Shown: positions 1 through 10,250, numbered from the stretch's first letter. The stretch: DNA of 64,000 nucleotides from Saccharomycopsis phalli (GCA_020342235.1 CP073219.1:806001-870000); one strand, 5' to 3'. Notes: generated by a model not told the origin, from the sequence alone. Translations and numbers: made by a program.

Positions 1-396
1 AAATTAAGTAGTTGACAAGTACTCGATCACGTAATACCTAAGTCTACCTTAGCCACGCGGTTCTTCCTCCGCCTCTTCCCTCGCTAACTAGTAATGAGGT
101 GTAACAAGCCCCCTCGCTTTTGTAGGGCACCTGATGCTTCTGACAGCCGCGGCTCTTGAAGTAGTACGAATTGGGCACTAAAGTCATGCTGTATTTTGCA
201 GAAAGTCACTCAGGTATGGCCATTTAACCGCATTTGAAGTGAGCCATGCGGCCCTTTGCCTACTGGTAAAACGCTTCTTCATTTACGGACCTTTTTAGGT
301 TTCACGCTAAGGCAGTCCTAATTAGTGGTTTACCAAAGGGTAAATTTTGCCACGTCGTTTTCTGTCATACCCTTACATTTGCATAAAGTGAGCCAT
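1..396. other. Intergenic, downstream of CCH1
   Basis: No convincing gene is visible. A short motif, GTGAGCCAT preceded by CATTTG, occurs twice (around 230-248 and 376-396). Its role is unknown; it may belong to the 3' region of CCH1 or to a neighbour outside the window. Confidence 0.4.
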
Positions 397-3300
397 TTAT
401 AATTGATTAATAGTGCGGTACTCCTCCAAAGTGTGGCTCACGCTGTACTTGCGGTATTTCAAAAATCTCCACCGATCAATAAACGTCTTTCTAGCCATGA
501 CCCGTTTTTTCTTTGCGATTTGCTTGTCCAAAATCTGCCTCATTAGTCTTCTTTCCAAGTAGTCATCAAGGCCTAGACAGGTTTCATCCTGGAATTGCGT
601 ATACAAAGGAATCTGCAATAACAATTTTGTAAACGAGACGCCTGGATCCTGGTTCATTTCCATGGTGACAATTGCCTCTTCGACAAATCGTTCAAACTCA
701 ATCTTCCGGTGGCGCACCTTATTCACGTCGATGGAGTCTAGAGTTTTGTCTATGGCGTTGAAGTCAATATCCAAGTCGTATGGATCGGCGCTGTTTCGAA
801 TAAACCAGTTCTCGCTTAGGTTCTTTATCGACAATCGCCCATCGTAAAGCCTAAACGACAATACCCCGTTCAAGCTATGCAAGAACTTGTACAAGTCCTT
901 TGGATGTATGTAGCCAGTTCCATTTGGATCAAACTTGAGCCAGCTGTCCTTGAACTTTCGTATTTCCTGTCTGGTAATGAGCGAGCAGGGCCCGGTTCTG
1001 TGGTATACATAACTGAAGTTCTCGACAATGAGCGAGATGAACAAGTTGAGGAAGATATACATGGATATCACGTTCCAGGATATGAACAAGACGTGGGCGT
1101 AGATGATGTTGCCACAGTCGTTGTATATCCCGTTGTTGAAGCATTGGGGTTCGTCCACATAGTAGTCGGACATGATGATGTTCCAGCCCTCGCCGAAACT
1201 CATCTTGAAGAGCAAGATCAAGGCCTTTGTGACGGTTCTGACGTTCAAATTTCCCCCTCCGTTGGGGCCAATACGGGTCAAGCCAAAGATTTGGTTGAAA
1301 GCCACTGCAAACACCAAGAACATGATGAACCAGGTGAACAAAAGCGAGAATAACGACGGCAAACTGGAGGACGCAAACTTCAAGAGCAAACTGAGTCTGT
1401 TGCTGCGGGGAATGATCAAGATCAATATTGCGAGCAAAAGCGCGTTACTGATGTTTGGCACGACCTTCATGGTGCTGGGCATGGATAGCTGTACAATGAG
1501 AAGAAGCCATGCGGAGCCGCTGATGACAAGCTGGTACAAGTCCCAACGGTTGCGGAAGAGTAGCGAGCTGAAGCCCTTGACGAATTGCTTGAGGAGTCCG
1601 TGGGCAAAGAAGAAGCTGGAGCTGACAAGGAGGGCGACTTTGCGGAAGTCCAGCACCGCCTGTGAGTTGTTTGCGCTGTCCATCAAGAGCACGACGGTGT
1701 GGAACAAGAGAAAGAGGTCGTAGACGAACTGCATCTTGCGGTTCTTGACAATGACCCAGTGGTACAACATCAACTTGACCCGGCCCAACTTGCTAATGTC
1801 CGGCCGTTTGGTGGGTTTGACTTCACGTAGCAACTTCTCGACCTCGTTCCACGAGCGCTGCTCGCTGGTTAAGTATGCGCTACCCGAAGTCTCTGAGTAG
1901 TTGGAGATGATCACCGACACAAACAAGTTCAAGATGAAGATGATGGCCACGAACATGTAGGCGACGACAAATATCGCATTGAGCGGCTGGGCGTATTGGG
2001 AAGCCGGGGTTCCGACTCCCGTGGACAGAGTCAAGAAGCCGACCAAGTCGACCCAGCCCTCCAAACTGGTGATTTGGAAAAGCGTCAGGAAGCTGTGCGG
2101 GAACGAGTCGAAAAACAAGTATGGGTTGCTGTACAGCCGTGGGGAGTACACGTTCCAGTTGAACACCTGGTTCAGGTACTCGCCAAAGCAATCCAGCTGG
2201 CCCATGTTGCCGTCGTTGCAAGTTCCCAACCGTCCGTTGAAGATATTCAATCCCCAGACCGAGAACGGGAACAACAAACAGAACGACACCGCAGCAGCAC
2301 CAAGGATCTTGCCAAAACCGGCAATCACGATCCGGTGGAACGTGTTCTTTGCGGTCTCACTGATGGTCAACAACCGAAGTGCCCTAAGAGCCTTGACGCC
2401 CTTGACGATCCGCAGCACGTTGCCCGCACCTTTGAGCGTGGCGATCATGTTGACCCACAACGTGGCCAAGACAATGACGTCAATGACGTTCCATGAGGAC
2501 CGGAGCATGCCGTTGGGGGTGAACAAGAGCCCATCGGCGACGGACTTGACCCAGAACTCCAACGAGAAGAGCAACGTCACTGCCAAGTCCACGTAGAGCG
2601 TCCAGTACCACACCTTGTTGCCGACATTGTGCTGGAACGTGTACAACGGCGTCACGTAACACGCCAAGACCACAATCAACACGGTACCGAGTAACATCAC
2701 AAAGCTGAACAACTCCTTCAAGCGGCGGTCCGGCATGCGTCCGTCGATACGCTCGCCGATGCTGGGGCTCACAAACATCTGGCAGAACTTCCTGAGCCGG
2801 TTCCGAGGGCTGAACAAGTACAACGCGCGGTTGAAGTTCGGATGCGACTCCAAGTACCGCCGCTTGTTTGCTGCCATGATCTTGTCCTCCATCAAGATGT
2901 TCTTGGCCAACACGTTTGGGTTGATGCTGTTTTCAATTGCAATCTGCCGCTTGGCGTAGAACGGGTTCTTGTAGTACCACTCAAACACCTTCTTGTACGC
3001 CCGGTGGAGAAACTTCCACACAGGGTTGTTGTACATGAACTTCTGCTGGTAGATCCGCTTCTCGTACTCCTTCAACTCGTTCTCCTTCAACTCCGCCTGG
3101 AGAAACTCGTCCACGACCTCACGGGTCATCAAGAGTCCAAAGATCTTGTTGATGTCCGCCTGGCCCACTATGCCAAACTTCTTGTCCTTCTTGAGCCGCC
3201 GCTTCGCGTGGCTGAGCCACCCGTCCTCTTGCATCACGCTGAGCCGCTGCACCAAGTTCCGCACAAACGCACGCACCTGGTGGTTCTTCTTCTCAAACTC

Positions 3301-6300
3301 GCCAACCTCCAAGTTCTCGGCGATCACGGCAATGAAAATGTTCAATATAATGCTGTAGCTGAAGATGAACCAGCCAATCAACATCATCGCCCCGACCGCA
3401 CCGCTAAAGGAATTCTGCGCACTGCTCTGGAGCTGGTACAACACCTGGGTCCAGTTTTCCGTCGAGGTGATTACGTACAACGATAGAAACGTATTGGGCA
3501 ACGTGTTGAGCGTAAACGGGATGCTCTGGCTCACCATGGTGTCATGGCTGATGTACGACTCAAAGTACGTGCTCACGACCACACTCACCAAGAACAAGAG
3601 CAAAAAGAAAAACACAGTCAAGTTGGCAATCACCTTGAAGTTACCAATGACCTTGAGCCACAAGTCGCGCACAAACTTCACACTGACCACCACGCGATAG
3701 AACCGGCTCAACTGGAAGATTGTGAGCCAGTAGTACACCTGGCCCAAGCGGACGCGGATCGGCGGCATGCAAATGACAATGGTGATCAAGGCAATGGCCA
3801 AGTCAAAGAGGTTCTTCTTGAAGCGGAAGAAGAGTCGCCAGTAGGGCACATACATGATGAACCGCAAGATGATCTCAAAGAACAAGAGCGCACTGGTGAC
3901 CATTTCCGAGTTGTTGATCATCCGAATGACCCTGTCGCTGCTGTTGGCCTGACGGATGCAATGCAAGATGATGTTGCTGGTGATGATCAACACCCACACG
4001 ATCTCAAACTTGCGGTACGTCTCCAACTGGCCCAAGATCTTGTATGGTAAGCCGTCGACAGTAAAGTACGCCTCGACAATCCCAACTGGGCGATGCTTGC
4101 TGTGGTGCATCTCGGACGTGATCTTGAACGACGACACAATCACCGCGACAAACACGTTCAAGAGCCAGATACTCAACACGAAGATGGACACCACAAAAAA
4201 CACCGACGCCGCCATGTTCTCGGCGTCCATCGAATAGTACATGAGGTCTGTGAACGTGTTCATCGAGATCACCACATACACCAACTCCAACGAGTGGAAA
4301 ATGTTGTCGAAGCTCACAGTGCCCAGGTACGGGTTCTCGGTGACAATACACACGCTCGAGCGCGGGCAGTAGAACCCCTTGATGGTGTTTGAGTGGGTGG
4401 TGTTGTCGAGCAAGTACGGCGTGGGATTTCCCGTGACTGAGTCCAAGTACCCGCCGCAAAACTGGTATTTTTCGGTGTCGATAAACGTGTCCGAGGGGTC
4501 GTTTGGGTTCTGGTACTGGCACTGTCGCTGGAACGACGACTTGAACGTCTGGACCCCGACAATCGACAAGAGCACCCAAAAGTAAAGGATGAACAAACAG
4601 ATGTTCCCCAACTGCGGCAACGCGTGGTTGAGCGAGCGCAAGATCGTAAACGTTCCCTCGGTGAGCCGCGCCAAGCGGATGATGCGAATCGCCGCCAATG
4701 CTCGGAACAAGTAGAGCTGGTGCTGCTGGTCAAAGCCTTTGATCGAGAGGAGAAGCGAGATCCAGTAGCTGGCGCACGACACAAGGTCGATCACGTTCCA
4801 GCTGTTCCGTATAAACGGCTGCTTCACCGTCTCGGGGTTCACGTGGAGCGCATACGGCTGGATCGTGAAGCTGTGCTTCATCTTGAACCGGCTGATCTCC
4901 TCCTTCTGGAGCCGGGCTTTCTGCTTGAACATCTGGCCAAACTGCTCAAGCACGTCGTCCAACACCGACTTGGGCTTCTCGAGGCCAAACTCCGTATAAA
5001 AGTCCTGGTTGTCGTAGAACCCATAGCCAATGACCTTGGCGGCAATCTCAAGCGTAAACACCACATTACATAGAAGCACCACGATATCCACAAACGACAC
5101 CTTGTTCGAGTAGTAGTACCCGTGTGTGAGCGGCGGATTCCACTCCTGATACGCCAACATCACCGCGTGCAAGAGGTATACACACAACAAGAACCAGTCG
5201 GGAATAACCTCAAGCGTACGCACAAGTACCACGCGCACAGTGTTGTAGGGGCCAAAGATCCCCAACGACCTGCCATAGATGCCAAGGTTCCGGTTATATG
5301 TTGGCGATTCCTGTTCTCGGGCATAGAACAGCGACTCCTCAATGACAGGCAGGTCTTTTTCCAGGGCATCGTCGCCAGTTCCCCGCATGTCCACTGAGAT
5401 CTGCTGGGTCTCGAGCGATGGCCGCCGCATTGTCACGTCGCTAATGCCCCGTTCGTCGTTGAGCATCAGTGTCGCCGATGCTACACGCGACAACTTGCCC
5501 TCGTTTTCGCCATCGGCGTCCTCATCGCCTCCATGGACAATCCGCGACGAGAACTTCAGCAATGCCACAGTCAAGTGCCGCTTGAACACAGTGTTGTTGC
5601 CGTTCAAACTGGTACTACCGTTCAAGCTGTAGCTGCTGTTGTTCGCCAGCCCAAGCTCGAGGTTGTGCGAAAACGACGACTGCGCAGAGTGCCGGAACGA
5701 CTGCTTGCTGGGCGACAAAAGCTCCAAGCTTGGATCGTTCTGGGGCGTCGGTACCGGAAGATTCTCCATCTTGATCGCCTCTCCGCCATAGTCCAAGGAA
5801 TCTTCCTCCACCAGAACACTGTTCCGCGCACTTGCAGCGTTCCGCGGGTCCAACGTCCGTGACACGGGTTCCTTGAGCGGCATCCACAACCCCATGGAGG
5901 ACTTGCTGCCCAAGGCGTCCTTGAAGCCGTCCTCCAACGCAGGAAGATCGTCGTTCTCAAGAGCCTCGATTAGTAACGAGTGCACCCGCGACGGTGCGGC
6001 GCCTTCCTCCTCGGAAGATGACCTGGAAATCAACGACGCCGGCCTTAGGTCCGAACGGCTGGTGTTTGCTGACAAAAGACTCTTCCCGTGCTTCTCTTCA
6101 TACGATTGATACTCTTCCGGCCTCATCTCGTCTACATTCTGAATATTCAACATCGGAAGCGATGCCACCTTGTTCTGATAATTACTATACCCATGCTTCA
6201 CATGGACCTGCGATGCTTCTTGATCAAAGGGATTACTGAGCCCAAACTCGCTGGAATCCACGGACATTGACTGGGAACTTCCCTGGGTCGTCCCATTCGT

Positions 6301-6333
6301 TCTCTCCCGAAAATCATCGCCCAGAGAGGCCAT
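397..6333 (-). CDS. CCH1: Cch1-type voltage-gated calcium channel alpha subunit
   Basis: Pore-forming subunit of the high-affinity plasma-membrane calcium channel, which in yeasts works with Mid1 to admit calcium during mating, ER and wall stress. The 1,978-residue protein has a long Ser-rich cytosolic N-terminus followed by four six-helix channel repeats. The pore-loop positions are Asn692 (in MNTFTDLM), Glu959 (STENWTQ), Glu1425 (SLEGWVD) and Glu1715 (FGEGWNI). This N/E/E/E pattern is typical of fungal Cch1, where animal channels have four acidic residues. A degenerate EF-hand (FDPNGTGYI) lies near residue 1,800. The frame runs ten codons further upstream without an ATG, so the ATG at 6333 is taken as the start. 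A CTG codon at 2413-2415 (residue 1307) sits in the domain III S4 at a position that is usually Ser in fungal orthologues as I recall them. It is divergent from the globin-like gene. The assignment is very secure. Confidence 0.97.
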   Translation of the reverse strand: MASLGDDFRERTNGTTQGSSQSMSVDSSEFGLSNPFDQEASQVHVKHGYSNYQNKVASLPMLNIQNVDEMRPEEYQSYEEKHGKSLLSANTSRSDLRPASLISRSSSEEEGAAPSRVHSLLIEALENDDLPALEDGFKDALGSKSSMGLWMPLKEPVSRTLDPRNAASARNSVLVEEDSLDYGGEAIKMENLPVPTPQNDPSLELLSPSKQSFRHSAQSSFSHNLELGLANNSSYSLNGSTSLNGNNTVFKRHLTVALLKFSSRIVHGGDEDADGENEGKLSRVASATLMLNDERGISDVTMRRPSLETQQISVDMRGTGDDALEKDLPVIEESLFYAREQESPTYNRNLGIYGRSLGIFGPYNTVRVVLVRTLEVIPDWFLLCVYLLHAVMLAYQEWNPPLTHGYYYSNKVSFVDIVVLLCNVVFTLEIAAKVIGYGFYDNQDFYTEFGLEKPKSVLDDVLEQFGQMFKQKARLQKEEISRFKMKHSFTIQPYALHVNPETVKQPFIRNSWNVIDLVSCASYWISLLLSIKGFDQQHQLYLFRALAAIRIIRLARLTEGTFTILRSLNHALPQLGNICLFILYFWVLLSIVGVQTFKSSFQRQCQYQNPNDPSDTFIDTEKYQFCGGYLDSVTGNPTPYLLDNTTHSNTIKGFYCPRSSVCIVTENPYLGTVSFDNIFHSLELVYVVISMNTFTDLMYYSMDAENMAASVFFVVSIFVLSIWLLNVFVAVIVSSFKITSEMHHSKHRPVGIVEAYFTVDGLPYKILGQLETYRKFEIVWVLIITSNIILHCIRQANSSDRVIRMINNSEMVTSALLFFEIILRFIMYVPYWRLFFRFKKNLFDLAIALITIVICMPPIRVRLGQVYYWLTIFQLSRFYRVVVSVKFVRDLWLKVIGNFKVIANLTVFFFLLLFLVSVVVSTYFESYISHDTMVSQSIPFTLNTLPNTFLSLYVITSTENWTQVLYQLQSSAQNSFSGAVGAMMLIGWFIFSYSIILNIFIAVIAENLEVGEFEKKNHQVRAFVRNLVQRLSVMQEDGWLSHAKRRLKKDKKFGIVGQADINKIFGLLMTREVVDEFLQAELKENELKEYEKRIYQQKFMYNNPVWKFLHRAYKKVFEWYYKNPFYAKRQIAIENSINPNVLAKNILMEDKIMAANKRRYLESHPNFNRALYLFSPRNRLRKFCQMFVSPSIGERIDGRMPDRRLKELFSFVMLLGTVLIVVLACYVTPLYTFQHNVGNKVWYWTLYVDLAVTLLFSLEFWVKSVADGLLFTPNGMLRSSWNVIDVIVLATLWVNMIATLKGAGNVLRIVKGVKALRALRLLTISETAKNTFHRIVIAGFGKILGAAAVSFCLLFPFSVWGLNIFNGRLGTCNDGNMGQLDCFGEYLNQVFNWNVYSPRLYSNPYLFFDSFPHSFLTLFQITSLEGWVDLVGFLTLSTGVGTPASQYAQPLNAIFVVAYMFVAIIFILNLFVSVIISNYSETSGSAYLTSEQRSWNEVEKLLREVKPTKRPDISKLGRVKLMLYHWVIVKNRKMQFVYDLFLLFHTVVLLMDSANNSQAVLDFRKVALLVSSSFFFAHGLLKQFVKGFSSLLFRNRWDLYQLVISGSAWLLLIVQLSMPSTMKVVPNISNALLLAILILIIPRSNRLSLLLKFASSSLPSLFSLLFTWFIMFLVFAVAFNQIFGLTRIGPNGGGNLNVRTVTKALILLFKMSFGEGWNIIMSDYYVDEPQCFNNGIYNDCGNIIYAHVLFISWNVISMYIFLNLFISLIVENFSYVYHRTGPCSLITRQEIRKFKDSWLKFDPNGTGYIHPKDLYKFLHSLNGVLSFRLYDGRLSIKNLSENWFIRNSADPYDLDIDFNAIDKTLDSIDVNKVRHRKIEFERFVEEAIVTMEMNQDPGVSFTKLLLQIPLYTQFQDETCLGLDDYLERRLMRQILDKQIAKKKRVMARKTFIDRWRFLKYRKYSVSHTLEEYRTINQL

Positions 6334-6595
6334 CACTCGTTCTTTCTCAGTGCTTCCTCTCAAACTAGTGGGCTATATGCTAAAAATAATCCTGCACTCG
6401 GATCGCATTACCCGGGAAACGTACAGGACCCAGCAAAGTGGCTCTGACTTAGCCCTGATTTACCCGGGGTTGACGTGTGATTGGTTTACAGCCGTGCAGG
6501 TACGTACCTCAAACAGCATGCCAATTCCTCATTGGTACCCGGTACGCAACTCTCCCGTAAATTCACCACCGTGTGTTCTTTCCAAAGTTTCTTCC

Positions 6596-7552
6596 ATGTC
6601 TGCGCGATTTACAAAACTCTTCAAGACCAAGACAGCCAGAAAGGACGCACCAAACAGAGACAGCGACACCTTCTCTTTGAGCATCACCTCGGTATCGTCA
6701 AACTCAGACGTCGTTACTAATCTGGTTGATCAGGGCAGTGCAAAGGATAGCGTCCAAAGCTCAAAATTAGGCGCAAAGGGTTCCTCGGCGTCCTCGTTGC
6801 TTACCAAGACTAACACAGACACCGGCTCAATTGGCATCCCAAAAAGCGAAAATTCCAACCCTTTCAAGCCTAGCGGAAGCTTCCTTTCCACGGGACTCAT
6901 TACCGACGGTATCTCAGAGTCCGGCGAAAAGTCGCTCCCAAGGTTCTCCGACACCCAGGTCAGATTGTTGAAATGGTCCTGGAGCGAAAACGTATCTGTG
7001 CCTAAAGAAGGCGATGCCGACGGTAATGGAAAACCTTGCTCAATCTCAGAGTACTTTGCTTCCATCCAGTTCTGGGAAGACATTCTGATCAATATCCGCA
7101 TGTTGGACCCCGAATTGACCAAAATCATGCCTTCTCCTCAGCATCAAACCGTCTTCTTGGCAGGTATCTTTAGAATGGCGGTCTTGAATTCCGCCGACTT
7201 GACGGTGATGACCGACTACTTGCAAAGCATTGGCCGTCGCCACGGAATTCTCCTTGGGGCAGAACCTGCTTTTTTCCAGACCTTTGGAATCGCAATAATC
7301 AGAACCTTGAACGATAAGTTTGGCGACGACTTCACCCCTGAGTTGGAAAACGTATGGATCTTGTTGTACTGCTACATCGCCAACACCATGATTGAAAGCT
7401 GCTTCGTTGACCCGCTACTAAGTGATGCCAACGCGGTAAAGGATCCACATACCGGTGATGTCAAGCCCTCGAATGAAGATACAAAAGCGGTTTCGAAAAA
7501 GAAATCCATTATCAATACGCTGGACTTTCGCTCACATAGACAATTGATATAG
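6596..7552 (+). CDS. Globin-like protein (YNL234W type)
   Basis: A 318-residue cytosolic protein with a globin domain in its second half, resembling the uncharacterised S. cerevisiae haem-binding globin-like protein YNL234W. The N-terminal ~120 residues are Ser/Thr-rich and probably disordered. The globin part begins near RLLKWSWSE and contains the helix pattern FWEDILINIRMLDPEL, then MTDYLQSIGRRHG, whose His216 is the likely proximal haem ligand. Helices FGIAIIRTLNDKFGDDF and WILLYCYIANTMIES follow. The frame is open from about 6350, but the context supports the ATG at 6596 (MSARFTKLFK). It shares a 262-bp divergent promoter region with CCH1. Exact function is unknown; redox or oxygen sensing is an inference from the fold. 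Confidence 0.8.
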   Translation: MSARFTKLFKTKTARKDAPNRDSDTFSLSITSVSSNSDVVTNLVDQGSAKDSVQSSKLGAKGSSASSLLTKTNTDTGSIGIPKSENSNPFKPSGSFLSTGLITDGISESGEKSLPRFSDTQVRLLKWSWSENVSVPKEGDADGNGKPCSISEYFASIQFWEDILINIRMLDPELTKIMPSPQHQTVFLAGIFRMAVLNSADLTVMTDYLQSIGRRHGILLGAEPAFFQTFGIAIIRTLNDKFGDDFTPELENVWILLYCYIANTMIESCFVDPLLSDANAVKDPHTGDVKPSNEDTKAVSKKKSIINTLDFRSHRQLI

Positions 7553-9052
7553 TGGGTATGTATTTATTTGGTTTCTTGTGTTTGGTTTTTTTATTAGAAT
7601 CGCTCTTTCTGGTTGGATTCAATGGTACTTTCTGGTTGGATCTAATGGTATTATTAATATTTAATAGATGATATATGTAATTTATGTGTTTTTTCTATAA
7701 AGCTGGTAGGTTAGCCGTGGAAAATAATTAGTAGATGAATATGGAAACAGATCTCACTTTGGCATGTTGACAGGAGTGTAAGTGATTTGAACTGTGGAAT
7801 AATATCGTCGACCACTTTTTGAGATTATTAAATTAATTATATATACATTTAATTGCGATTATTATTATTTATTGATTTTATATACAGAGAAGCAGTACAA
7901 CTTGTTTTATGTTCAGAAATGGGAATTATTTTACAAATATAAAAATGGACATTTAGTAGTCAAATCGAATAATGAGACAAGAGACCAAACAAACTGCAGA
8001 TGTTTAAATTTGCTTTTAAATTTTCTTTAATTAAAAGTAATATTGATATAGTAGTGTCCAGTACAAAGTTGATACGCTATAATTGTCCCATGGCAATGAT
8101 TGTGATCTGGGTAGAGACACGAGAATATTCACGCAAATGAGAATTCATCTACATCCAATCTTCTATTCAAAATCCTCTATTCAAAACAAGGTTGATCGTA
8201 AGTACTCCTTCTATAAAACCAAAACTAGGTATATCAAGGATTTCTGAGTCAAGGCACAAGCCATGTTATCCCTGGCAAAAACAAGGGGTGTATACACCCA
8301 TGAAAAGCGCCTGAGACATTAATCCGAGATCGGAATGTTTAGCAAGTTTCATACCCCCAAACTAGGAAAAATGTCTTAAGCTGATAACTAGCAATTCCAG
8401 GATAGCGAATACACTGCTATTGAAGATTTTCAGGCCTAAAAAAACTTTATACTTTATTCATATATAATCACTTGAATATTGCTTGGTAGACCAGCTTGCT
8501 TATTTACCGGGATTTTGGGGCAACTCTAATATAATCTTGGCAATACCTCAATTCTGTCAATTGAGTGTCATCAAAAAGCTGTCACAATACAACTGGCAAG
8601 AAAACTGATGTCATTGCTTCGTAAATAATACGCACTCGGCACGTGATAAACACGATCTTAATCTTGCATGTACATACCGAGGACGGCATGCCGGTGGATC
8701 AGCACTAAACTGTATTCTGTCACGTATGGCGCATCGAGCCTTGTCCAGGGCGACGAAAATAATTGAAACATGTATGAGGAGGTTGAAGATTCTTGCGTAT
8801 GTATACTCTAGACTCGAAGAAAAAATCTTGCTGCGGCACGGCAAGAGCGTATTACGTATTGGCCGAGACATGGGCACACGAGGCGATTGGGAGGGCCGAT
8901 TATATGAATATTTTTTTTTATATTTGTACCGATGATTCTAGTGTGCAAGTACAATACTAGTCAGCCAGACTGGAGGCTATTTTAGCGATTTTGCGTGATG
9001 CCAAATTGTATTTAAGCCCGAAAATCATCAGTCACTCGACATTGATTGAAAA
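7553..9052. other. 1.5-kb AT-rich intergenic region
   Basis: No ORF with coding character was found on either strand. The stretch holds AT-rich sequence just after the globin-like gene and a short direct repeat (TTTCTGGTTGGATYYAATGGTA at 7608-7650). It ends with the IAH1 promoter, including a TATTTAAG TATA-like element around 9009. CACGTGATA at 8640 is an E-box of the Cbf1 type. Confidence 0.4.
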
Positions 9053-9868
9053 ATGTCAGTGCAAGATTATCAAACACGGCCGGGGAAAGACATGGACGTG
9101 TCGTTCAGTCTAAGCTACCCGAAGTTCTTGATGTTTGGCGACTCCATCACCGAGTTTTCGTTTAACCCGTACCCAAATTGGCGAGCCAAGGATCCGGCTG
9201 AGCCGGTTGCTTTTACCTTGGGAGGAGCACTTCTGCACACGTATACCAGACGATTGCAAGTGCTCAACCGAGGGTACGGAGGGTACTCCTCTGAGCAAGG
9301 GCGGACGATGTTCCCGAAGATCTTGGAGATTGAGGATACTCCGCAATCCCGAGTGAAGCTAGCAACCATCTTTTTTGGTACTAACGATGCGGCCCAAGGC
9401 AACGCCCCACAACATGTGCCACTCGAGAGGTTCGAGGAAAACATTCGGTATATTGCTGAGCAGGCACTTGCCCGAGACATTAAGGTGGTATTGGTTGGGC
9501 CTGGGCTCCATGATGCGGAGCAGCACAAAAAGGCAGCTACTGCGATGGGGACGTTCAATCCTGCGGCGTTTCGAAGCAACGAGCACAACCGAAAGTATGC
9601 GGATGTGGTGAAGCGGGTGGCTGAGCAGTTGGATGTTGGTTTTGTTGATTTGTACGCTGCGTTTTCGTCGGGGGAGCCGGGCACGTTTCTCAGTGACGGG
9701 ATCCACTACACTGGGAAAGGGTACGAAGTGTTTTACAACGAGATCATGGGAGTGATTGAGGTAAAGTATCCGGAATTGCTTCCAAAGAACCTAAAGTTTA
9801 TTTCGCCATGGTGGCAAGCTCTTCCTCTGGCTGAGGCTTATGCAGAGGCCATTGACCGGGCCAATTAG
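9053..9868 (+). CDS. IAH1: Isoamyl acetate-hydrolysing esterase (SGNH/GDSL hydrolase)
   Basis: Hydrolyses short-chain acetate esters such as isoamyl acetate, balancing ester levels against alcohol acetyltransferases. The 271-residue protein shows all SGNH blocks: FGDSIT with nucleophile Ser31, the Gly of NRGYGGYSS, FFGTNDA with the block III Asn, and DGIHYTGKGY with Asp215 and His218. The catalytic set is therefore complete. It carries about 23 extra N-terminal residues compared with the short start of S. cerevisiae Iah1, which are hydrophilic and do not look like a signal peptide. The gene is transcribed in the same direction as GLR1 downstream. Confidence 0.92.
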   Translation: MSVQDYQTRPGKDMDVSFSLSYPKFLMFGDSITEFSFNPYPNWRAKDPAEPVAFTLGGALLHTYTRRLQVLNRGYGGYSSEQGRTMFPKILEIEDTPQSRVKLATIFFGTNDAAQGNAPQHVPLERFEENIRYIAEQALARDIKVVLVGPGLHDAEQHKKAATAMGTFNPAAFRSNEHNRKYADVVKRVAEQLDVGFVDLYAAFSSGEPGTFLSDGIHYTGKGYEVFYNEIMGVIEVKYPELLPKNLKFISPWWQALPLAEAYAEAIDRAN

Positions 9869-9923
9869 CATGTCACGTGAGGTGTGATATAATTCAATTG
9901 ACAAATGGTATGCCATGTAAGCC

Positions 9924-10056
9924 GATTTCAATTGAGTAGCAATTAATATACCATGTGATTTTAGTTGACTAGCAATTAATATACCATGTGATTTTAGTTG
10001 ACTAGCAATTAATATACCATGTGATTTTAGTTGACTAGCAATTAATATACCATATG
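9924..10056 (+). repeat. 33-bp tandem repeat, four copies
   Basis: Four head-to-tail copies of a 33-bp unit whose core reads AGCAATTAATATACCATGTG. Copies 2-4 are nearly identical and the first and last edges diverge. It lies between IAH1 and GLR1 and abuts a second array. Confidence 0.9.
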
Positions 10057-10071
10057 ATTTCATCTGTATTC

Positions 10072-10178
10072 AGCATTTCATTGACAATTGATATACCACC
10101 AGACTTTATATGTATGCATTCCATTGAGAATTAATATACCACCAGACTTTATGTATATGCATTTCATTGACAATTAGT
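10072..10178 (+). repeat. ~50-bp imperfect direct repeat upstream of GLR1
   Basis: Two copies of a roughly 50-bp unit containing TTAATATACCACCAGACTTT and a TGCATTYCATTGA segment. It shares the AATTRATATACCA core with the preceding 33-bp array, so both probably derive from one ancestral unit. Confidence 0.75.
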
Positions 10179-10250
10179 AATGACACGTGACCGTAGATGC
10201 GATTGCGATCGACCCGCAATTAGTAATGGCACGTGACCTCATATATATTT
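10171..10250 (+). promoter_or_regulatory. GLR1 promoter: duplicated TTAGTAA + CACGTG module and TATA box
   Basis: A 22-bp module occurs twice (10171-10192 and 10217-10238). Each copy holds TTAGTAA (10174-10180, 10220-10226), which matches a Yap1/Cap1 response element, followed by CACGTGACC, a Cbf1-type E-box. A TATATATTT box lies at 10242-10250, 31 bp before the GLR1 ATG. GLR1 is a known oxidative-stress target of Yap1 in S. cerevisiae, so Cap1 control is a reasonable inference here. Confidence 0.7.

Noticed and set aside
877-1353. 158-codon forward frame inside CCH1
   Set aside because: It is antisense to the strongly conserved channel domain IV and arises from the codon pattern of CCH1. 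Other forward frames across 660-6240 are rejected for the same reason.
8611-8935. Overlapping short frames on both strands upstream of IAH1
   Set aside because: Frames of 69-88 codons on both strands of the same DNA with no motif are expected by chance.
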